11,850 nt of DNA, taken from contig CALEMG010000500.1 in assembly GCA_937910835.1 (NCBI GenBank), positions 1-11,850 of the forward strand, in the 5' to 3' direction. The translations under genes were made by a program, and so were the position numbers. Source of the stretch: an uncultured Alphaproteobacteria bacterium. Its GTDB lineage: Bacteria; Pseudomonadota; Alphaproteobacteria; Sneathiellales; Sneathiellaceae. Shown piece after piece: positions 5,856 through 11,850 of this stretch (position 1 is its first letter; each line of letters begins with the position of its first letter). Below the pieces are notes generated by a model. That model had not been told where the DNA came from, did no database searches, and saw only the letters and a program-made list of their open reading frames with translations.

Positions 5856-7712
5856 ATGGAAATAGTTGGGTCAGTGTATCATATCTGGGCGGTTTTCGCC
5901 CTTATTGCCGTTGCGATTTTCGCCTTCGCCAATGAGCAGGTCGAGCTGGAAATCTCCTCCATCGGGGTGATTGCGGCCTTACTGCTGCTATTTCATTTCT
6001 ATCCGCTTGTCGATACGACAGGCAAAAACCTGCTGACCCCGACCCAGATTCTGGCCGGAATTGCCGATCCTGCGCTCATTACCGTTCTTTCCCTACTGGT
6101 TGTCGGGCAAGGCATCGTGCGCACCGGCGCACTGGAACAGCCGATCCGCCGCCTCGTTACACTGCGTCGCCATCACCCGATCCTTGCCATTGCCGTCGTG
6201 CTTTTCGCCGTTCTGGTGATCAGCGCCTTTATGAATAATACGCCGGTGGTTGTGATCTTCATCCCGCTGATGACCGCACTGGCCGAACGAATGCACCGCT
6301 CCACCTCGACTCTGATGATCCCGCTCAGCTATGCCTCCATCCTCGGCGGCATGACAACGCTCATCGGCTCCTCCACCAACCTGCTGGTGATGGCAGCCGC
6401 GACGCAAGCGGGGCAACCAAAAATCGATTTCTTTGATTTCACAATCCCCGGCGCCGTGCTCGCCTTTTTCGGTCTTATTTATGCTCTGGTGGTCATCCCG
6501 CGTATTCTGCCCGACCGGGCGTCGATGAAGGGCGAGGTTGTGGACATTTCCGGCAAGCAGTTCATCGTCCAGATGGAAGTTGCTCCGGACAGCCCGCTGG
6601 TCGGGGAGGAAGCTGTCGCCGGTCAGTTCCCGAGCCTTCGCAACATCACCATCCGCTTCATTCAGCGGGGCGAACATGTCCTGCTGCCGCCGTTTGATGG
6701 CATCACGCTGAAACCCGCCGATGCGGTCGTGTTCGCAGGCACCCGCAAATCCATTACCGAGACCTTTTCGGACAATCCACAGATATTGCAGGGCTTTCTG
6801 GAGCCGGACAGCCCGAATGCGGAAGCAGTTGAAGAACTTGGCAATGTGCAGGAGCAAACACTGGCAGAAGCAGTTGTCGCCCCGGCATCGCGCATGATCG
6901 GGCGAGCGCTCTATCAGATCAGCTTCCATTATCGCACCCGCTGCGTCGTGGTTGGTATTCAGCGCCGCTCCCGCATGATCCGGACCAGCCGGATGACGGA
7001 TATCCGCCTTGAGGCCGGCGATGTACTGCTCATCCTCGGGAATCGATCGGATATCATGCGGCTGCGCAACAACCCCGACGTGCTGCTAATGGAATGGTCG
7101 ACGCGCGAACTACCAGCCACAGCACTTGCCTGGCGGGCTAGGCTTATCTTTGGCGCAGTCGTCGTATGCGCCGCGACAGGTTTGCTCCCCATCGTGGTAG
7201 CCGCTGTCTGCGGCGCGGTGGCAATGGTGGTGAGCGGCTGCCTCAATGTCTATCAGGCGAGCCGTTCAATAGATCGCCGCATCCTGCTGCTGATTGGCGC
7301 GGCACTGGGTCTGGGCGCGGCCATGCAGGCGACCGGTGGCGCCGGCTATCTCGCCCATGGCGTCCTGACCCTAATGATGGGGGCCGGGCCGACGGTGATC
7401 CTCTCTGCCTTTTTCCTGCTGGTGGCGATCTTCACGCTTAATCTCAGAAACAACGCCGGCGACGTCCAGTTCACCCCTATCGGGATCAGCATCGCGCAGG
7501 AACTGGGCGTTGATCCGATGGTGTTTGTCTTCGCCGTGATATTTGCCGCGAATTGTTCCTTCGCCACGCCGATGGGGTATCAAACGAATCTTCTCGTGAT
7601 GGGTCCCGGGCACTATAAATTTGCTGATTTTTTCAAGGCCGGTGCGCCGCTTGTGTTGCTGCTTTGGATCATATTCTCGCTTTTCGCGCCATTTTATTAT
7701 GGATTAATGTAG
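5856..7712 (+). CDS. SLC13-type permease with two RCK_C (TrkA-C) domains
   Basis: This 618-residue inner-membrane transporter has the split architecture of the SLC13/DASS-like group in the ion transporter superfamily. The N-terminal half (about 8-216) has helices and the motifs AFMNNTPVVVIFIPLM (124-139) and LIGSSTNLLVMAA (169-181), the latter resembling the ion/substrate-binding re-entrant loop. A soluble middle (about 225-415) reads as two RCK_C domains in tandem: one ends in LKPADAVVFAG (285-295), the other in LEAGDVLLILG (385-395), both typical final strands. The C-terminal half (about 426-616) repeats the fold, with TLNLRNNAGDVQFTPIGIS (527-545) and the second binding loop ATPMGYQTNLLVMGPG (570-585). 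Relatives take up dicarboxylates, sulfate or other anions; which one applies here cannot be read. The RCK_C pair suggests ligand control from the cytoplasm (inference). No clear terminator follows it. Confidence 0.9.
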   Translation: MEIVGSVYHIWAVFALIAVAIFAFANEQVELEISSIGVIAALLLLFHFYPLVDTTGKNLLTPTQILAGIADPALITVLSLLVVGQGIVRTGALEQPIRRLVTLRRHHPILAIAVVLFAVLVISAFMNNTPVVVIFIPLMTALAERMHRSTSTLMIPLSYASILGGMTTLIGSSTNLLVMAAATQAGQPKIDFFDFTIPGAVLAFFGLIYALVVIPRILPDRASMKGEVVDISGKQFIVQMEVAPDSPLVGEEAVAGQFPSLRNITIRFIQRGEHVLLPPFDGITLKPADAVVFAGTRKSITETFSDNPQILQGFLEPDSPNAEAVEELGNVQEQTLAEAVVAPASRMIGRALYQISFHYRTRCVVVGIQRRSRMIRTSRMTDIRLEAGDVLLILGNRSDIMRLRNNPDVLLMEWSTRELPATALAWRARLIFGAVVVCAATGLLPIVVAAVCGAVAMVVSGCLNVYQASRSIDRRILLLIGAALGLGAAMQATGGAGYLAHGVLTLMMGAGPTVILSAFFLLVAIFTLNLRNNAGDVQFTPIGISIAQELGVDPMVFVFAVIFAANCSFATPMGYQTNLLVMGPGHYKFADFFKAGAPLVLLLWIIFSLFAPFYYGLM

Positions 7713-7803
7713 AATCGCGACATTTATTTAGGCGCGCTATTTGCGAAGCTGAAAATTCGCGTTATCTTTATTATATGGGAAAAAAAGCGAGACATATGGC
7801 AAG
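7713..7803 (+). promoter_or_regulatory. AT-rich gap upstream of bpt, candidate promoter
   Basis: The 91 bp between the permease stop and the bpt start are distinctly AT-rich. TTGCGA (7741-7746) and TATCTT (7763-7768), sixteen bases apart, make a weak sigma-70-like pair. A short inverted repeat GCGAA (7743-7747) / TTCGC (7756-7760) lies across it. There is no T run after this hairpin that would make it a convincing terminator for the permease gene. An ATG at 7796 opens a three-codon frame whose TGA overlaps the bpt ATG. Confidence 0.3.
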
Positions 7804-8523
7804 ATGAAACGTGTGGAAATTCCATCGCGGTTTTTCTTCTCGACCCCCCCTGCGCCCTGCCCTTATCTTGAGGATCGGCTGGAGCGCAAGGTGGTGACTC
7901 TGCTTGCCGGGGATGATCCTGACGGCTTGCATAACACGCTCAGCCATGCCGGCTTCCGTCGCAGTCAGGACCTCGCTTACCGGCCGGCCTGTGACGGTTG
8001 CGATGCCTGTATCCCCATCCGCGTTCGGGCCAAGGATTTCCAGCTCAAGAAGTCTTTCAGGCGCATCTGGAAGGCGAATGAGGATATTTCCGCAAGACTT
8101 CTTCCCTCCGAAGCCTCGCGCGAACATTTCGAATTATTCCACCGCTATCTGTCATCCCGCCATTCCGAAGGCGGCATGGTGGATATGGATTTCTCCGACT
8201 ATCAGGCGATGGTGGAGGAGAGCCCTGTCCGCTCCAAGCTCACAGAGTTCCGAAATCCCGATGGGAGCCTGTTCGCGGTCTGCCTGATCGATGAGATGGA
8301 AGATGGGTTATCGCTTGTCTATAGCTTTTTCGATCCGGATGAGGATCAGCGCAGCCCCGGCAGCTATTTGATTCTCTGGCATATTTTTGAGGCAGAGCTC
8401 CAACAACTGCCTTATGTCTATCTCGGCTACTGGATCGACCAGAGCCCGAAGATGGCCTATAAAAAGCGCTTCTATCCCTCTGAGATATTAGCCCGCGACG
8501 GCTGGCAACTATTGCCAAAATAG
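7804..8523 (+). CDS. bpt: Aspartate/glutamate leucyltransferase (ATE family)
   Basis: Bpt transfers leucine from leucyl-tRNA to proteins that start with aspartate or glutamate, marking them for ClpS-ClpAP degradation in the bacterial N-degron pathway; it acts in the cytosol. The 239-residue length is normal. The N-terminal ATE domain shows FFSTPPAPCPYLEDRLERKV (11-30) and FRRSQDLAYRPACDGCDACI (51-70), with cysteines C19, C63, C66 and C69. The C-terminal GNAT-like domain shows FHRYLSSRHSEGGM (112-125), LVYSFFDPDEDQRSPGSYLI (171-190) and YLGYWIDQSPKMAYKKRFYP (206-225), the family signature. The start at 7804 is supported by the usual short N-terminus before the FFSTPP-type motif, though no strong ribosome site is seen. 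The protein was historically annotated as arginyl-tRNA-protein transferase; bacterial forms with this length and these motifs are Bpt. The gene ends before a hairpin shared with the convergent TRAP genes. Confidence 0.93.
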   Translation: MKRVEIPSRFFFSTPPAPCPYLEDRLERKVVTLLAGDDPDGLHNTLSHAGFRRSQDLAYRPACDGCDACIPIRVRAKDFQLKKSFRRIWKANEDISARLLPSEASREHFELFHRYLSSRHSEGGMVDMDFSDYQAMVEESPVRSKLTEFRNPDGSLFAVCLIDEMEDGLSLVYSFFDPDEDQRSPGSYLILWHIFEAELQQLPYVYLGYWIDQSPKMAYKKRFYPSEILARDGWQLLPK

Positions 8524-8557
8524 CGCCCAAGCGACCGAAAACTTCCTTTCCAGATAC

Positions 8558-8604
8558 AAAAAAAGCGACGGATCTTTTGACCCGCCGCTTCTTCGCTTTT
8601 TTTT
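8558..8604. terminator. Bidirectional rho-independent terminator
   Basis: Seven A (8558-8564) precede an imperfect GC-rich hairpin: AAGCGACGGATC (8563-8574) pairs with GACCCGCCGCTT (8579-8590) with two mismatches and a TTTT loop (8575-8578). CTTCGC and eight T (8597-8604) follow. An alternative pairing joins the A run plus GCGA to TCGC plus the T run. Either way there is a T run in each direction of transcription. It lies between the convergent bpt and TRAP large-permease genes and should end both transcripts. Confidence 0.8.
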
Positions 8605-8621
8605 CAATCACCTCAACAGCG

Positions 8622-11276
8622 CTAGAAGTAATGGGATACATCCCGATGGCCGGATTGGCAGGCCGCCACATAGACCGCCTGCTCCTTATCCAGCTTGCGC
8701 TGCTCCCGCAGACCCATGGTGCTACGGATCGCCAGTTCATATTTCTCCAGCGTCGGCAGCAGATTAGTTCCGGCTTGATTGCGCCAGTCAATCTGCTCCT
8801 CATAATCAGCCAGAACCTTGTCCATACCCTCTGTTGCCTTCTCGAAGTCCGGCGTCTTGGCTTTCAGGGCGCGCCGGACCTTCGACAGGCCTGAGGAAAT
8901 GTCAGAGGCCCCCTCCACATCGGAGATACGACTGCTCAAATCCTCAATCGACGCAATCAGGGATGCCGGCTCCGCCCCGGCCAGATCATTCTTGATCTTC
9001 ACCAGATCCGCCTTGAGATCGAAATAGGCCGTGTTGCTTTGCAGGATGGCGATCAGTTCCGCAATGGGCTTATAAGCCTCTCCGGCAGCGCGATTGTATT
9101 TACTCCGGAGCAGGGATTCATCCTTCAGCAACTTTTTAAAGGTCCCATAGGTTTCCTTCCAGTCGGATGGAATTTCCGCGACCAGTTCCGCGCGCTCCGC
9201 TTCAAGTGCGGCGACCCGATCCTGCAGTTTCTTCTTGGCATCGGCCAGATCTTCGGAATACATCCGGCCAATATCAACTTTGAGGTCCTTGATCTCCAGA
9301 TCCACATCCGCGATCTCGGCCTCAATGCTTCGGACTCTCTGCTGAATCGGCTTGAAGGTGCCGACATTTTCGTCGATGACGCCATCGGCCTGCCAGGCCT
9401 CCGCCATCAGCGCCGGTGCAGAAGCCGCAGCATCAAAGCTCTTTTCAAGATTGGACTTCAACCGCTTTGGCAGGTAATCGAGATTAAGCTGCCGCGCCTC
9501 CGCAACTGAGGCATTGATCGCAGCGCCTTCGGTCAGGAATTGATCGGCGATATAGCGATCCACACAATAGTTCAGGCGTGGGTTCCGCGGCGGCGGCGCC
9601 GTCTCCGACGTCAGCGAGGAGCGGTTCGGCAGATAGTTCACCAGCTGCGGATAGAGCCCAACAATAGCCAGCGCGATCAGCTGCAGCGTGATAAAGGCGA
9701 TCACACCCTTATACATGTCGATGGTTTTAACAATCGACGGCGCCACACCGCGCAGGTAAAAGAGCGCAAAACCAAACGGAGGCGTCAGGAAGGACGTCTG
9801 GATATTCAGCCCAATCATTACCCCAAGCCAGACCGCCGTGATATTCGCCGACGGATCAGCGAGCAGGATCGGCGCCACGATCGGCACGACCACCACGGCA
9901 ATCTCGATAAAGTCAAGGAAGAAGCCGAGAACGAAAATCACCGCCATCACGATGATGAATTTCGACCAGAATCCGCCTGGCATGCTGTTGAGGAAGTCAC
10001 GGACGAGCTCTTCACCACCGAAGGCGCGGAACGCCGCCGTCAGCATCGCCGCACCCAGCAGAATAATAAAAACGAGAGAGGTCGTCTTCGCCGTCTCGAT
10101 CATCACTTCCTGCAGGGTATTCTCTATCTTGAACGCGCGCATACTGCTCCAGCCGATGGCGACAATCAACCCCACAGTCCCGATAACACCAAGAGCAATG
10201 CCGATGGCGTCCTTCGTCGTGTTAATGGCCTTGACGTTCGGCTCGAATACCAGCAACACGCCAAGAATAAGAACGAGCGATGCCAAGCCGAGCAACACCG
10301 GCGCATAGGCCAACTTCTCCCCACTTTTCAGGCGGTATCCGGCCATCATGATGGCGCCCACAGCACCAATGGCACCAGCCTGGTTCACGGTTGCTATCCC
10401 TGCCAGGATCGGCCCCAAAACAAGGAAGATCAGCCCAAGCGGCGGGAATAGAGCCAAGGCCAGTTTGCCGAAGAACGCCCTATCAAAGGTTCCGCCATGG
10501 ACTGCCGGGGCCACCTTCGGATTGATCAGGGCGTAGATCAGGATGAATAGCATATAGATGGCGACAAGCAACATGCCGGGTACAAAGGCACCAAGGAACA
10601 TTTCCCCGGCACTGGTCGAAACCACATCGAAGGAGGAGGGCATCGACAGCTCCCCCGTCGCGGATTTGTACAGCGCTTTGCGCGCCGTTCCTGCCTGATC
10701 GACCGCGCTGGCCAGCTGGTCGGCGAGGATGATGAGAACAATCGATGGCGGGATAATTTGCCCCAATGTGCCCGAGGCAGCAATCGTGCCCGTCGCCAGC
10801 GACTTCGAATAATTGTTGCGCAGCATCGCTGGCAGAGAAATCAACCCCATCGCCACCACCGTCGCGCCGACAATACCGGTCGTCGCCGCCAGAAGTGCGC
10901 CCACGAAGACAACGGAAATCCCGAGACCTCCCGGCACCGGGCCGAACAGCTGCGCCATGGTAACCAGCAGATCCTCAGCAATTTTGGAGCGCTGCAGCAT
11001 GATGCCCATGAAGATAAACAGCGGGATAGCGATCAGCGTATCACGCTCAACCTCCCAATAGACGCCGCGCAGGTTGGTCACACCAGCGCTCAACCACTGC
11101 CAGGGGCCGCCATGCGAGAAATAGGCGTCCGGATTACCGGTCGCAGCATAACCGACGATGGCCGCTAGGCTGACAGTCACAATTGCAGACCCAGGCAGCG
11201 CGAAGGCAACCGGATAGCCGGAGCCGAGAGCCAGAGCCATCAGAAAGATAAGGAGAGCGAGAAAGACAAGTTCCAT
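8622..11276 (-). CDS. TRAP transporter large permease (DctM family) with long C-terminal extension
   Basis: This is the ion-coupled transport subunit of a tripartite (TRAP) uptake system. At 884 residues it is about twice the usual 425. Residues 1-547 are the membrane part: RDTLIAIPLFIFMGIMLQRS (78-97), FVGALLAATTGIVGATV (124-140), SGTLGQIIPPSIVLIILAD (168-186) and SFLTPPFGFALFYLRG (495-510) are DctM signatures. Relative to the short form it has an insert at about 187-223 and two added helices near 326-345 and 357-377, as in the mannitol/chloroaromatic-type DctM group. Residues about 551-884 are soluble. They start with a proline-rich joint (APPPRNPR, 560-567) and contain a charged heptad-like coiled coil (about 645-705) and more helix (755-860). 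The frame is continuous from the membrane part into the extension, with no stop or shift. The start lies ten bases after the small-permease gene, with GGGATAGAG upstream as a moderate ribosome site. The transported substrate is not identifiable. Confidence 0.92.
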   Translation of the reverse strand: MELVFLALLIFLMALALGSGYPVAFALPGSAIVTVSLAAIVGYAATGNPDAYFSHGGPWQWLSAGVTNLRGVYWEVERDTLIAIPLFIFMGIMLQRSKIAEDLLVTMAQLFGPVPGGLGISVVFVGALLAATTGIVGATVVAMGLISLPAMLRNNYSKSLATGTIAASGTLGQIIPPSIVLIILADQLASAVDQAGTARKALYKSATGELSMPSSFDVVSTSAGEMFLGAFVPGMLLVAIYMLFILIYALINPKVAPAVHGGTFDRAFFGKLALALFPPLGLIFLVLGPILAGIATVNQAGAIGAVGAIMMAGYRLKSGEKLAYAPVLLGLASLVLILGVLLVFEPNVKAINTTKDAIGIALGVIGTVGLIVAIGWSSMRAFKIENTLQEVMIETAKTTSLVFIILLGAAMLTAAFRAFGGEELVRDFLNSMPGGFWSKFIIVMAVIFVLGFFLDFIEIAVVVVPIVAPILLADPSANITAVWLGVMIGLNIQTSFLTPPFGFALFYLRGVAPSIVKTIDMYKGVIAFITLQLIALAIVGLYPQLVNYLPNRSSLTSETAPPPRNPRLNYCVDRYIADQFLTEGAAINASVAEARQLNLDYLPKRLKSNLEKSFDAAASAPALMAEAWQADGVIDENVGTFKPIQQRVRSIEAEIADVDLEIKDLKVDIGRMYSEDLADAKKKLQDRVAALEAERAELVAEIPSDWKETYGTFKKLLKDESLLRSKYNRAAGEAYKPIAELIAILQSNTAYFDLKADLVKIKNDLAGAEPASLIASIEDLSSRISDVEGASDISSGLSKVRRALKAKTPDFEKATEGMDKVLADYEEQIDWRNQAGTNLLPTLEKYELAIRSTMGLREQRKLDKEQAVYVAACQSGHRDVSHYF

Positions 11277-11286
11277 GATTTATACT

Positions 11287-11850
11287 CTATCCCGTCAATG
11301 ACGCTTCATGGTCGTGGTGACCCGGTTGCTCCAGATAGTCGGCAACGGCCTCCATCAGGTAACTGACGAACTGGATCAGCATGGTCACTGCAAATACGGC
11401 AAGAAATCCGGCCATGAGATATTTCACATGCAAGCCGAAGCCAGACTGGCTCACTTCAAAGTTAGAGAGCGGGCTGTAAATAATGGACGCCTTGCTGCCC
11501 ATGCCGACGAACAGAATCGTCCAGCAGAGCGTAATTCCCATGAACAATGTACCAACCGCGTTAACAAAGCCCTTTGTCTTGTTGGTAAAGCCGGCATAGA
11601 AAACGTCAACGCGGACATGCCCTTCCTCCACCAGCGTGTAGGCACTCGCGAACAGGAACAGCGCGGCATACCAGAAGCGGACCAGATCTCCCATAAACGC
11701 CTGTTCATAAGAGAAAATAAAGCGAGAAAGAACAATCGCCAGCTCAGCAAAGACGACCAGCAGCGCCAGCCACTGAAAGCCCAGCGTGCGGGAACGAAGT
11801 GCGATCAAAAGCGACAGGAATATCAAGGGTATATGGACATAAGGTCCGCG
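11287..11850 (-). CDS. TRAP transporter small permease (DctQ family), 5' end outside window
   Basis: This is the small membrane subunit that pairs with the large TRAP permease encoded just downstream. The frame is open to the window edge: upstream of the first possible start (TTG at 11826-11824) it still reads RGPYVHIPL in frame. The gene therefore probably begins outside the window, unless TTG is used, which would give 179 residues. Four hydrophobic segments are visible, near residues 13-34, 48-66, 88-108 and 132-153 counted from the TTG. The DctQ signature FLFASAYTLVEEGHVRVDVF (57-76) includes the conserved HVRVDV element. The C-terminus is polar and histidine-rich (EQPGHHDHEASLTG). The order small-then-large with ten bases between them is the usual TRAP operon layout. 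The periplasmic binding protein is not in the window and is presumably upstream beyond 11850. Confidence 0.9.
   Translation of the reverse strand, partial: RGPYVHIPLIFLSLLIALRSRTLGFQWLALLVVFAELAIVLSRFIFSYEQAFMGDLVRFWYAALFLFASAYTLVEEGHVRVDVFYAGFTNKTKGFVNAVGTLFMGITLCWTILFVGMGSKASIIYSPLSNFEVSQSGFGLHVKYLMAGFLAVFAVTMLIQFVSYLMEAVADYLEQPGHHDHEASLTG

Noticed and set aside
6093..6929. Minus-strand open frame (278 codons) inside the SLC13 permease gene
   Set aside because: It is complementary to recognised membrane and RCK_C sequence, has no ribosome site or domain, and its composition is typical of a shadow frame.
7743..7760. Hairpin GCGAA/TTCGC as terminator of the SLC13 gene
   Set aside because: The stem is only five base pairs and is followed by mixed sequence rather than a T run.
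9039..9509. Plus-strand open frame (156 codons) opposite the TRAP C-terminal extension
   Set aside because: The minus-strand frame is continuous with the DctM domain and has coherent heptad-like helical composition; the plus-strand frame shows no recognisable domain or upstream signal.
8622..9626. TRAP C-terminal extension as a separate gene fused by sequencing error
   Set aside because: No stop, frameshift or internal ribosome site is seen at the junction near residue 550, and reading through needs no correction. A natural fusion or subfamily extension is simpler.
9540..10451. Long plus-strand open frame (303 codons) inside the TRAP large-permease gene
   Set aside because: It is antisense to a clear DctM coding sequence. 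Its product is dominated by R, H, D, N and Q without any motif, as expected from the complement of hydrophobic codons.
1..11850. Defence system, CRISPR array, prophage or insertion sequence
   Set aside because: No direct-repeat array, transposase, integrase, nuclease or toxin-antitoxin gene is visible; the genes are motility, transport and housekeeping types.

Overview
The window reads as ordinary, gene-dense chromosome of an alphaproteobacterium. The evidence is an adjacent motA-motB pair, an alphaproteobacterial-style bpt leucyltransferase, a two-gene TRAP permease with an unusually long large subunit, and moderately high GC with GC-rich third positions. A marine or aquatic Rhodospirillales-like lineage would fit, but this is inference; no rRNA or lineage marker is present. 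I see no tRNA, rRNA, CRISPR array, insertion sequence or prophage gene.

Layout. 36-1822 (+): flagellar stator genes motA and motB, which power the flagellar motor. 1823-3805 (-): a two-gene unit with an OFA-like MFS transporter first, then a membrane-anchored SAM methyltransferase resembling the FAM173/ATPSCKMT lysine methyltransferases. The methyltransferase stop codon abuts the motB stop codon. 3935-4447 (+): a small RDD-family membrane protein, divergent from the MFS gene. 4442-5704 (-): a PuuB-like FAD-dependent amine/amino-acid oxidoreductase whose end overlaps the RDD gene by 6 bp. 5856-7712 (+): a SLC13-type permease with two RCK_C (TrkA-C) domains, divergent from the oxidoreductase. 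7804-8523 (+): bpt, aspartate/glutamate leucyltransferase of the bacterial N-degron pathway. A hairpin flanked by A and T runs (8558-8604) then separates it from the convergent TRAP genes. 8622-11850 (-): TRAP large permease with a roughly 330-residue soluble, partly coiled-coil C-terminal extension, preceded by the TRAP small permease, whose 5' end runs off the window.

How the genes relate. Three independent uptake systems (MFS, SLC13, TRAP) lie close together, which suggests a heterotroph living on small organic acids or amines. The TRAP binding protein is not in the window, so its substrate cannot be inferred. The PuuB-like enzyme and SLC13 permease share a 151-bp divergent control region and might handle one nitrogenous or carboxylate substrate, but this is not proven.

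I found no clear new multi-gene system. The two features most worth a second look are the C-terminal extension of the TRAP large permease and the FAM173-like methyltransferase fused to a multi-pass membrane domain.
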